From the NCBI RefSeq assembly GCF_900176505.1, contig NZ_FWYB01000008.1:124001-188000 (forward strand): DNA of 64,000 nucleotides, read 5' to 3'. The stretch comes from Pedobacter nyackensis (GTDB lineage Bacteria > Bacteroidota > Bacteroidia > Sphingobacteriales > Sphingobacteriaceae). Shown here piece after piece: positions 53,402 through 61,975 of the stretch (positions are counted from its first letter, which is position 1; each line of letters starts with the position of its first letter). A program made the position numbers and the translations under genes. The notes beneath the pieces are model-generated. The model was not told the DNA's origin and made no database searches. It worked only from the letters and a program-made list of their open reading frames with translations.

Positions 53402-54790
53402 TTATCTGATATTCTGTTGAATTCCACTATAGTTTATCTCTTGATCCGGAATTGGGAATACGTATCTCGGATCATTCGGAAGAAGTGTATAGGTGATATT
53501 GTTGATTGTGCGTGTCAGGGTGATATTAGCTCCCTCTTTATTCAGACGTTTTAGATCAGACCAGCGCAAAGCCCGCCAGATCAACTCTTTTCTTCTTTCC
53601 TGAAGTATCAGCGTAAGCGCTTCCGATGGAGAAGTGGCTTTTAGGGATACGTACAGGTCTTTGTTATTAAAGCGCCTGATCAGCAGACCGTTTAATACTT
53701 CCATACTTTGTTCTGATGCTCCCCTTCTTGCAAGGCATTCCGCTTTAATCAAATAAATTTCATCGGTTGCCAGTCCTGTGAAATTATAAATCCCCGCACC
53801 AATGTAACCCCTTTTCATATTGATCCTACCTAAGGAATTAGTCTTGAAATAGATCGTTCTTCGAAGATCGCCGGATGCATATAAACGATACAGATCGGGA
53901 TTTACTTCGATAGACAACATTGGGTTCCCGACTCCTGAACTCAGACCATAGGCAACAATTTGGGTGGATTGGTAGATCACTTCATCAGAATTGTATCCAA
54001 AGGGAGTATCTGAAGTTCTACTAATCGCATTGTAATCAATCAATTTATTGTGAAATAGTAAAGTGCTGTCACAGTAGCGCTCTGCATCTGTATAATTACC
54101 CATGTATAAATAAACACGTGCTTTCATGGCCAACGCAGCTACTTTAGACGGCCTGTTCCTGTTTTCTTCGGGGATATTCGTTTGAAGAAGATTACCAGCT
54201 AAAGTCAGGTCACTAAGGATCTGATCAAATGTTTCTTGCAAAGAAGATCTGGGGATTATTTGATCAACACCGGCGCTTTGTCTTAAGGGAATACCTAAAT
54301 CTGTAGTCGCGGTCTCCAGCCTGTAGCTTGGAGCGAAATTCCTGGCAAGGTCAAAGAGTGCATAGGCCCTGACAAAGTATGCCCATCCTTTGGTGATATT
54401 GCTTTCTGTTAACTTTCCCAGATTTTTCTCCTGGATTACCTGCAAGACGCTATTGGCATAGAAAATCTGGCTAAATGGAATGTTCCAGTCATTGCTGCTT
54501 TCTCCTTCATAGATTTCCTTTTGCCACAAATAGGCGTTCCTTTCCGTGGCTGTGGGTAAGGACAAGAAGTTCTGATCGGATACAATACGGTAATCATCAC
54601 ACGAGACTTGTGCCAGGGCACCTGTTTTGTTCGTCACGTTTACATTTTCAAGTAAAGTGTTCAGTTCTTCAAGGGTGGCCGGGGCAAGTATATCCGAGGA
54701 TGGTTTGGCGTCCAGAAAGTCCTTTTTACAAGCTGTAAATGACACGAGAATGGCCAGATATATGCAGTATTGGTGAATTAGTAGTTTCAT
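53402..54790 (-). CDS. SusD/RagB-family lipoprotein
   Basis: 462 aa. Lipoprotein signal with Cys near residue 21 (LVSFTACKKDF). SusD blocks NITKGWAYFVRAYALFDLAR, RPSKVAALAMKARVYLYMGN, LTLILQERRKELIWRALRWS and the closing FPIPDQEINYSGIQQN. Surface ligand-binding partner of the SusC protein. Starts 9 bases after susC. Confidence 0.93.
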   Translation of the reverse strand: MKLLIHQYCIYLAILVSFTACKKDFLDAKPSSDILAPATLEELNTLLENVNVTNKTGALAQVSCDDYRIVSDQNFLSLPTATERNAYLWQKEIYEGESSNDWNIPFSQIFYANSVLQVIQEKNLGKLTESNITKGWAYFVRAYALFDLARNFAPSYRLETATTDLGIPLRQSAGVDQIIPRSSLQETFDQILSDLTLAGNLLQTNIPEENRNRPSKVAALAMKARVYLYMGNYTDAERYCDSTLLFHNKLIDYNAISRTSDTPFGYNSDEVIYQSTQIVAYGLSSGVGNPMLSIEVNPDLYRLYASGDLRRTIYFKTNSLGRINMKRGYIGAGIYNFTGLATDEIYLIKAECLARRGASEQSMEVLNGLLIRRFNNKDLYVSLKATSPSEALTLILQERRKELIWRALRWSDLKRLNKEGANITLTRTINNITYTLLPNDPRYVFPIPDQEINYSGIQQNIR

Positions 54791-54799
54791 ATCGTTTTG

Positions 54800-57700
54800 T
54801 TATAAGTTTGCTTTTAAACCCAGGGCTATTGTTTTCTGTGAGGAAAAACTAGTAATGTCCTGTCTGAAGTTATCCGGGTCCAAGCCATAGCTGTTTGCTT
54901 TCCAGAGATAGCCGATGTTATTGACATAGACATACATTTGCAAGCTGGAAATGGCATGCTTGAAAGGATTTTTTAACTGAACTGAAAACCTTATATCCTG
55001 GAGTTTGATGTTGTCTGCTTTCTCAACCAGAATATCTGAATAGGTATAGATATTGGTGCGTTGTGCTGAATTCGGGTACATCAATGTGGGTACCGAGGTG
55101 TTTTTTTCATCTCCTGGTTTTTGCCAGCGCAGGTCATAGTCTACTTCACTTTGAAATCCTTTGGTACCATAAATCGCTGCATTGTCTAGTGATATGCGTC
55201 TAAAGTAGTACCCCAGCCTATAAGTAATATTCGCCGACAACTCTAAATCCTTATAAGACAACATATTGCGGATATTCCCAAATTTTGTAGGAACAAGTGA
55301 TCCGAGGTATCGGATGTTGTTTCTATCTAATGAGCTGGAAATTACGCTGTAGGCTTTACTCGGTGTACCATTGTATATTACCATTGGATCACCCTTATCA
55401 TCTAAAGCTGACCATTTGTAAGCGTAAATAGCAAAATATGGATTTCCCACTATTGGATTGTTGTAGGCCGCTGAGGTCACTGCCGAATTCGTGCCCGCTG
55501 CGACCAAATATTTAGTAACCTTATCCTGGTTATAGCTAAACAGAATATTTGAATTCCATTTGATGGCGCCATTGAGGTTGATCGTGTTGATCGTTACATC
55601 TATACCCTTTGTCACAGTGTTTGCAGAATTCCCTTTATAGGTTATTACGCCAGTTTGCGGAGCAAGGGGACTTTCACCAAACAGGTCGATTCCATATTTA
55701 AAGTAAGGCTCAATGCTGCCGGAAATGACGTTTTTTTTGCTGGCAAAATCCAGCCCGAGATTTATAACCTTAATCCTTTCCCATTTTAGAGAAGGATTTG
55801 GGGGGTTGACAATCCTGCCATATACGGGTCCGTATACATTGGGCCCTGTACTGCTTGCGGTCAAGTAGGCCGAAATGCTTTTACTAACATTTCCTGAATA
55901 TCCATAGCTTGCCCTGAGTTTAAGATAAGGAAGCCACTTCGCCCGATAAAAACTTTCTTTGCTAATATTCCATAGCAATCCTGCTGACCATAAGGGTACA
56001 CCTTTTTGATTTGGCTTTACTCCAAATAAATTGGATTCATCTTTCCTGATGCTAAAAGAGAGCCCATACCTTTCTTTAAAGGAATAGGCTCCGTTGAAAT
56101 AGAAAGAAACGTAATGGTCTAAAATATACCCTGTACTTTGCCCAGGATCAATCCGTTCTGAACTTGCGGGATTGTAATACAAGGGATTGTCTCTTGTAAA
56201 ATCAATGGTCGAATTGGCATTGATTCCGATAGATTCATTGTAACCGTATAAAGTCTGAGCAATATTTTCAGAATGGTTATCTCGTACTTCGATTCCTCCA
56301 AGCGCAGTGATCTGGTGGTCTTCTGTCATGTAGGTATCGTAGTTCAATTGAAATCTTGCATTATTTGACTGATAATTGGTTCTGAGGTCGTTCAAAATAT
56401 CTCCTGAAGGAATTATTCTTAGTACAGATCTGGTTGTGGAGTTAATTGAGCTGAATCGGTTTATCAGGTTCCTTGCGTAAAAGGAATCTTTCAGATGTGC
56501 TGTTTTTTGTTCAATAGTTTGCAGCTGATATTGATATAGCACCGAAGCTTTTAGTCCGTTTATGATCAAATAATTCAATCCTGCATTTATGGTGTAACTG
56601 GTTAAACCTGACTGTGTTTCAGGAAGATTTTCATCTATCGGTCTGTATTGCCAGTCTAGTAGTTTCCCCTTACCGGCAGTATCAATATAGCTTAGCCTGA
56701 GCTGGTTACGAACAGCCATAGGCTTTCCCTCACTATCGGCTAGTCTTTCATAGGGTGATCCGGGGCTATAGTTATAAATATTACTTTTAGATCGGCTATT
56801 TGTGAATAATAGGCCGGCTGTTAACTCTATCCTGTCGTTCAAGAAGCGGTAAGAATTACTTGCATTTAGTGTAAGTCGGTTATAACTGTCAGTAGTTTTT
56901 GAATACAGGTTATTATCGTATCCGGCTGACACTGAATACCTATTTTGATTTCCACCACCATTCAGATTAAAGGCATATTGCTGATTTACATTGGATCGAT
57001 ATAGATATTTCAGCATGTCATTTCTTACATCATACGCTTTCAGCTCATTTATGCGGCTAAGAGAATCAGCATATGAAATTTTGTTCATTTTTTTCTGATC
57101 CATAATCTCTACTGCAGGGGAAATTGCACCGTATCCATTGCTGATGACAGTTGTGTAAGCTCCTTTGGTGTATAAGAATTGTTCAATTTCGATCCAGTGT
57201 GAGGAGGAGAACCACGGTGCTTGGAACAGGTCTGGCTTCTCACCTATAGTAATATTTGTGTTGATGCTGATCTTCTGCTTTGTATTATAATTCCCTTTGT
57301 AGGTACTGATCACGATCACACCGTTTCCCGCACGGGTTCCCCATATAGAGGCAGCAGCAGCATCTTTGAGAATATTAATACTTTTTACGTCGTTAGGATT
57401 AATAGCATTGATATCCCCTTCATATGGAAAGTTATCTAAAATGATTAGTGGCTTATCTTCTCCCAAAATTGTGCTCCTTCCGCGAATATTGAAATCGTTT
57501 GCGCCTGGAGTTTTGTTCCGGTTAAATATCAACCCACTTGTGACACCATCCAACCTGTCCAATATATTTGTACTGACCCTGCGGTTCAATAAGGCACTAT
57601 CAATTAGCACGAAACTTCCCGTAGCCCGCTCCTTTGGAATATTCTGATATCCTGTTGATACGATCTCTACTTCTTTAAGTTGACTGTTATCTTCTTTAAG

Positions 57701-57994
57701 GATGATATTAAAAGGTTTTAGTGAATTGCCATTAAAATCCAATTCAACCGCTTCATAACCGATATGGCTTACAGTTAATATACCCGTTGGTTTGGTCGAT
57801 TTCATGAAGAACTTCCCCTCTTCATTGCTCAATGCAGTTGTCTTTTCACCCTTTATTTGAAGGGAGGCGTTTGGAATAGCTCTTCCCCCTTGGTCACTTA
57901 CCTGCCCCGTAAGCAGAAAGGGCTGGGTTTGCGCTTTAGCGCTAAAAATTAAGCAAAGCACAGCCAGTACAATATATAGTATCGTTTTTTTCAT
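54800..57994 (-). CDS. SusC/RagA-family TonB-linked outer-membrane protein
   Basis: 1064 aa. Signal peptide ending SAKAQ, CarboxypepD_reg domain at about 28-110 (LTGQVSDQGGRAIPNASLQI), plug with NVKSINILKDAAAASIWGTR and GNGVIVISTYKG, and the barrel. There is no STN domain, so it should not signal through FecR; regulation by the LuxR/Crp pair of the module is more likely. First gene of the susC-susD-tlpA operon. Confidence 0.93.
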   Translation of the reverse strand: MKKTILYIVLAVLCLIFSAKAQTQPFLLTGQVSDQGGRAIPNASLQIKGEKTTALSNEEGKFFMKSTKPTGILTVSHIGYEAVELDFNGNSLKPFNIILKEDNSQLKEVEIVSTGYQNIPKERATGSFVLIDSALLNRRVSTNILDRLDGVTSGLIFNRNKTPGANDFNIRGRSTILGEDKPLIILDNFPYEGDINAINPNDVKSINILKDAAAASIWGTRAGNGVIVISTYKGNYNTKQKISINTNITIGEKPDLFQAPWFSSSHWIEIEQFLYTKGAYTTVISNGYGAISPAVEIMDQKKMNKISYADSLSRINELKAYDVRNDMLKYLYRSNVNQQYAFNLNGGGNQNRYSVSAGYDNNLYSKTTDSYNRLTLNASNSYRFLNDRIELTAGLLFTNSRSKSNIYNYSPGSPYERLADSEGKPMAVRNQLRLSYIDTAGKGKLLDWQYRPIDENLPETQSGLTSYTINAGLNYLIINGLKASVLYQYQLQTIEQKTAHLKDSFYARNLINRFSSINSTTRSVLRIIPSGDILNDLRTNYQSNNARFQLNYDTYMTEDHQITALGGIEVRDNHSENIAQTLYGYNESIGINANSTIDFTRDNPLYYNPASSERIDPGQSTGYILDHYVSFYFNGAYSFKERYGLSFSIRKDESNLFGVKPNQKGVPLWSAGLLWNISKESFYRAKWLPYLKLRASYGYSGNVSKSISAYLTASSTGPNVYGPVYGRIVNPPNPSLKWERIKVINLGLDFASKKNVISGSIEPYFKYGIDLFGESPLAPQTGVITYKGNSANTVTKGIDVTINTINLNGAIKWNSNILFSYNQDKVTKYLVAAGTNSAVTSAAYNNPIVGNPYFAIYAYKWSALDDKGDPMVIYNGTPSKAYSVISSSLDRNNIRYLGSLVPTKFGNIRNMLSYKDLELSANITYRLGYYFRRISLDNAAIYGTKGFQSEVDYDLRWQKPGDEKNTSVPTLMYPNSAQRTNIYTYSDILVEKADNIKLQDIRFSVQLKNPFKHAISSLQMYVYVNNIGYLWKANSYGLDPDNFRQDITSFSSQKTIALGLKANL

Positions 57995-58568
57995 GTGAAA
58001 TAAGTTCAGTTAGTTGATAAGGAAAAATGACAGGAATTATAAGACTGTCATAATGAAAACTGAATGAAGTTAGATCGGATTTTTAGGCTTAATACCGAAG
58101 AGTTTTTCAAATGGACTAATGCCTGAAACAAGATGGGAAAAGACAAAACAGTATCCCACCCTATTTATAGAAGGGGAATATTCAAATCGAATAATGGTTT
58201 TGTTCTGCTTTTTCAATGCTCGTTATTTTATAACGAGTCTCATTATTTAAAATAAGGATGGGCACGCCACCATGCTTTATCCCCCGGCCTCACACCTTCG
58301 AACTCCGCATAAACGACAGTGCCCACATCCTTAATGACGCAAATATAGCATATTAAGACATGCAGGCATAATCTATCGTTCTCGTGTTCGAATTGTATTG
58401 TGAGGATTGGGAAACGAGACTCTTTAAATTATACTTAACTAAATTCTAAACATTAACTTGTTTTAAATTTCATTATACACACAATTATAAACATAAATAA
58501 TTGCAAATCAAAATATTTTACACACTTAAAGGAGTAATATTTCACACTTTTTAAATGTTGATTTATGA
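57995..58568. other. Intergenic with nested inverted repeats
   Basis: Between susC and the XRE gene. Holds a hairpin CTCGTTAT-TTT-ATAACGAG (58219-58237), a 13-bp stem of TAAGGAT/ATCCTTA and GGGCAC/GTGCCC (58253-58265 with 58319-58333) around a 53-base loop, and distal GAGTCTC/GAGACTC arms (near 58235 and 58426). No ORF of interest. Could be a structured RNA or control site. Confidence 0.5.
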
Positions 58569-59192
58569 ATGGAAAATCGACCTAAAAAGAAAGTAACGAA
58601 ATCAGACAACCCAAGGGTAATAAAGCTTCAGCAAGCAATAGGTAATTCATTAAAGATTCTAAGAAAAGGCATGGGCTATACTAATTACGAAAGCTTCGCA
58701 AACGCAGTTGAATTGAATAGAAGCCAATATGGCAAGTACGAAGCGGGGAGAACAAATATGAGGATTGGCGCACTATTGGAGACAGCTTTCAAATTTGGCC
58801 TTAATGAAGAAGATATATTTAATAAAGAGTTTCTAACATTGGGTAGCGTTGAGCTAAATCCACTTTCTGAAAAGAGCCACGCTTATCTCATTAAGCAAGT
58901 TCGTCATGAAGTAGAATTGCTGGTAGGGACAAAAGATGCTAATAAATTTGACGACAATGACATCGAGAGAATGTATCTCATACTGACTTCAGGGCTAGAT
59001 CAGGTTTCTAAGAATCAAATCCTAAAAAAAATAAAACTAAAGTCTACTACTCCGAACTTTGAAACTCTACTGGATTTCTTAATAAGTTCGAAATGGACAG
59101 TCATGACTCACCCAACAACTCCTAACAGACCTGACCAAAAGTATTACACCACTAAAGCTGGAAAGTTAGTACTAAGCTTGGGGCAAAAATAA
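58569..59192 (+). CDS. XRE-family regulator with C-terminal winged-helix-like tail
   Basis: 207 aa. HTH_3 at about 20-80 (IGNSLKILRKGMGYTNYESF, LNRSQYGKYEAGRTNMRIGA). The C-terminal 60 residues (LLDFLISSKWTVMTHPTTPN, QKYYTTKAGKLVLSLGQ) look like a winged helix. It lies at the head of the transfer region and probably controls the element. Confidence 0.75.
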   Translation: MENRPKKKVTKSDNPRVIKLQQAIGNSLKILRKGMGYTNYESFANAVELNRSQYGKYEAGRTNMRIGALLETAFKFGLNEEDIFNKEFLTLGSVELNPLSEKSHAYLIKQVRHEVELLVGTKDANKFDDNDIERMYLILTSGLDQVSKNQILKKIKLKSTTPNFETLLDFLISSKWTVMTHPTTPNRPDQKYYTTKAGKLVLSLGQK

Positions 59193-59493
59193 CCACCAGA
59201 CCTTCTAATAGCTTAACAAACTGTAATTTCCATTTCTCTCAAATCCACACATTTTTCTTAGCGCATACACACGCATAATTTCTGTATTTAGATTTTAACC
59301 TTGTCTAAGGGTTTACCCTTATAATTACAATTTGGGGGCAAACCCTTGCTCTTTTTGGAATTCTATGTCTATACTTTTAGTGTAATCTTTAAGTAATAGC
59401 GTATGCAAAAAATTCTACTCTTCTCCGTAACTGTGATTTAATTAAGAGCCCGTCAACTGGCTGGTTACGGGATTTATCTAAACTAATCCCTTT
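59193..59493. other. Leader region of the transfer genes
   Basis: No gene. AAGGGTTT (59307-59314) and AAACCCTT (59340-59347) form an inverted repeat, and CCCGT/ACGGG (59449-59453, 59467-59471) another just before rteC. These may be operator or leader structures for RteC and the tra operon. Confidence 0.5.
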
Positions 59494-60453
59494 ATGAAGT
59501 ATGAAATCTATGAAAAGCTGTATGTGCAGTTTATTAGTTCGCTGAGTGGTTCTGTGCCTGGTGGTACCAATCCTGTTAAATCTCTTGCGGAGAACTTAGC
59601 CCTCTCTCGTAAATTTATGGCGGAACTCCGTCAGTTGGTACTGGATGTCCCCTTTACTTCACAGGCTACAGAAATCCATTTCTTTAAACACATCAAACCC
59701 AAATTTTATGCGGAGAAGATCTTTGCTTTTGAGGTGTACAATGTGGAGATGAACAAGCCTGTGGGCACTATTGATATGATACGGTCTTTTCTGGAGGATG
59801 AGCTTCGCCTAATTCACCGGTTTTTCCAGCAATATGCCTTTCTGTACCAATATTATCGTTCAAATGCAGTTGAGCTAGACAGTTTGTATTTTGTTCGTGG
59901 TGCAGATATTCCATTAGCAATGGTGCCGGAAATGCCTGATCCAGATCCTGAATTTTCTACGGCGATGGATTACTTGTTTGCTAAGTTCATTGCCTTTGAA
60001 AAGTTGCAGAATTATCTGGTGGAAGCGTTGCGTACGCCTTTACCCTTTATGCACGAATCACCTGTGAAACGTAAAAGCCGTAGGGAACTGCGCTGGACAG
60101 GTGATGCAATTAACGCCGTGGAGCTAGGTTTCAGTTTACATGATACAGGACAGCTAAATGATGGCAAGGCGAGCTTAGTGGAAATATTTGAATGGATGGA
60201 GGAACATCTGCATATCAGTATAAAGAAACCACACCGTAGATTTGATGAAATTGAATCTAGAAAAATCATCAGCAAGACTGATTTTACTGACAGGTTACGG
60301 GATGCAATATTGAACCGGATTGACCGCAAGAATGAATACGATCCTGATAAGGAAGAAGCTCGCAGGTTAAGGGCAGAAAAAAGAAAGAAACTGTCGGAGA
60401 AAAAAGCTACTGAAAAGAAAACTGCTGATGATGCAAAAAATAAAAGCAGTTAA
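59494..60453 (+). CDS. rteC: RteC-family regulator of ICE excision and transfer
   Basis: 319 aa. The C-terminal RteC signature is visible: LRWTGDAINAVELGFSLHDT, NDGKASLVEIFEWMEEHLHI and DFTDRLRDAILNRIDRKNEY. In CTnDOT RteC is needed for tetracycline-induced excision. Here no RteA/RteB or tetQ is in the window, so the trigger must differ. The end is lysine-rich. It precedes the tra genes on the same strand. Confidence 0.88.
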   Translation: MKYEIYEKLYVQFISSLSGSVPGGTNPVKSLAENLALSRKFMAELRQLVLDVPFTSQATEIHFFKHIKPKFYAEKIFAFEVYNVEMNKPVGTIDMIRSFLEDELRLIHRFFQQYAFLYQYYRSNAVELDSLYFVRGADIPLAMVPEMPDPDPEFSTAMDYLFAKFIAFEKLQNYLVEALRTPLPFMHESPVKRKSRRELRWTGDAINAVELGFSLHDTGQLNDGKASLVEIFEWMEEHLHISIKKPHRRFDEIESRKIISKTDFTDRLRDAILNRIDRKNEYDPDKEEARRLRAEKRKKLSEKKATEKKTADDAKNKSS

Positions 60454-60599
60454 AATCAATCTTTTTTGTGACTTGGGAACTCCTTTAAAAAAAACTTTAA
60501 GGGAGTCCCCTAAAAAGTCACCATTTAAAAATTCACTGCTTTCAGAGTTTTGCTTTCGAATCCCGGAGCAATGGAGCTTAGGGGTAAAAGCAAAACCAT

Positions 60600-61091
60600 A
60601 TGTTAAAAGCATTTTCATGGCAGGATTTTTTACTTGCCGCAACCATCCTGACACTGATCTGGTATCTCCTCGTCTGGATACTGTTTTACAGAAAATCGGA
60701 ACCACTATCACCGATTCCTTTGCCGCATGCTTGGGAGGAGGAGTTCGATCAACTAGATGAACAGGACAACCTGATGGGTAAACCGGCAATGGAACACGGG
60801 GTAAGTATTGTACAGGCCGAAGACTTCTCTTTTGCCGAAAGAGAACTTAGGGATGAATATCCGGATCAGCTGGAAGATCCACCCGAACTACGGGAAGAGA
60901 TCAAAACCATTTGCAAAATTATTGCCAGTGAAGATGGCACAAAAGAAGACTTCTTCTCTCTGTTTGAAATGCTTAAGGATAAATATCCTGAAATCGCTTC
61001 TAGTTCAGCATTAGCTGATTTGAATGAATTTATTTCTGAGCATGTACCTTTTCAATTGAGCGATCAGGAGCTGGAGAATATTTGGAGCTAA
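60600..61091 (+). CDS. Small conserved ICE membrane protein upstream of TraE
   Basis: 163 aa. One N-terminal transmembrane helix (SWQDFLLAATILTLIWYLLVW) followed by an acidic cytoplasmic or periplasmic domain (ELREEIKTICKIIASEDGTK, LNEFISEHVPFQLSDQELEN). Such a gene commonly precedes TraE (DUF4134) in Bacteroidota conjugative elements; its exact role is unknown. Confidence 0.7.
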   Translation: MLKAFSWQDFLLAATILTLIWYLLVWILFYRKSEPLSPIPLPHAWEEEFDQLDEQDNLMGKPAMEHGVSIVQAEDFSFAERELRDEYPDQLEDPPELREEIKTICKIIASEDGTKEDFFSLFEMLKDKYPEIASSSALADLNEFISEHVPFQLSDQELENIWS

Positions 61092-61191
61092 TACAACTAA
61101 CGCTCATGTAATCAGATTGCCTTTGTTTCCAAACAATTAAGAAATGACAGCAAGAAGCTGCCAATTAGGAAACGATAGACAATTTAAAAAC

Positions 61192-61554
61192 ATGAAGAAA
61201 AAAAACAAGTGTGTTCCGGCTACGGAAAACTTCAGGAAAGGATTGATGGCCAGGGGCTGGTTAATGGCAATAACGATTTGCGTGTACAGTCTGCTTTCCA
61301 GCCTGTCATTATTCGCACAAGATGGCGAGGCGGGCATCAGAGAAGCAACTGAAAAAGTGGTCAGCTATTTTGATACCGGATGTGACCTGATGTACGCCAT
61401 TGGTGCGGTTGTAGGCTTGATTGGTGCAGTAAAAGTATTTAATAAATGGAATGCGGGTGAGCCGGACACCAACAAGGTGGCGGCGGCATGGTTTGGCTCT
61501 TGTATCTTCCTTGTGGTAGTAGCGACCGTGCTTAAATCATTTTTTGGCATATAA
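61192..61554 (+). CDS. traE: Conjugal transfer protein TraE (DUF4134)
   Basis: 120 aa from the ATG at 61192; an in-frame ATG at 61144 would give 136 aa. A signal-like segment precedes EKVVSYFDTGCDLMYAIGAV, then VGLIGAVKVFNKWNAGEPDT and AAAWFGSCIFLVVVATVLKS, matching DUF4134. It is a VirB2-like small membrane subunit of the transfer channel. Confidence 0.88.
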   Translation: MKKKNKCVPATENFRKGLMARGWLMAITICVYSLLSSLSLFAQDGEAGIREATEKVVSYFDTGCDLMYAIGAVVGLIGAVKVFNKWNAGEPDTNKVAAAWFGSCIFLVVVATVLKSFFGI

Positions 61555-61639
61555 CGATAACTAATTCATTGCGGGCGAAGCACAATGCAAGAACAATGGC
61601 AAGGAGTTTCGTCCGCTGATGAATAAAAATTCTAAAATT

Positions 61640-61975
61640 ATGAGTTCAATATATCAAATTAATAAAGGGATTGGGAAACCAATAGAATTCCGCGGACTTT
61701 ATGGTCAGTACATTGCTTACCTCGCTGTGGGGCTTGTTTTATTGCTGATATCCTTTGCCTTACTCTACATAGCCGGAATTCCGCTTCCGGTGATCTTACC
61801 ACTGATTTTAGGTCTGGGATCAGGTCTGTTCTTTACCGTCACATCGCTTTCTAAACGTTTCGGCGTACATGGTTTAAGCAAGTTTATGGCCAAGAGTAGT
61901 TTGCCACAATATGTGAAGTTTAAATCAAGGCGGGTGTTTACTGTATTGAGAACATCAGGAAAGGCAGGCAGATGA
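61640..61975 (+). CDS. traF: Conjugal transfer protein TraF (DUF4133)
   Basis: 111 aa from the ATG at 61640 (MSSIYQINKGIGKPIEFRGL is the family start; 61619 is an alternative). Two transmembrane segments at about 28-62. DUF4133, VirB3-like. Its TGA overlaps the traG ATG (ATGA). Confidence 0.9.
   Translation: MSSIYQINKGIGKPIEFRGLYGQYIAYLAVGLVLLLISFALLYIAGIPLPVILPLILGLGSGLFFTVTSLSKRFGVHGLSKFMAKSSLPQYVKFKSRRVFTVLRTSGKAGR

Noticed and set aside
58288..58312. Sequence resembling a shortened tRNA-Ser 3' end (TTCGAA then CTCCGCATAA)
   Set aside because: It matches the tRNA tail only if nine bases are deleted, lies well inside the element and forms part of the loop of an inverted repeat; a chance match or old relic, not a usable attachment site on this evidence.
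60428..60760. 110-codon ORF between rteC and the small ICE membrane gene
   Set aside because: It overlaps the 163-aa gene in another frame, and its residues lack any domain pattern. The gap also holds an imperfect hairpin (60475-60509).
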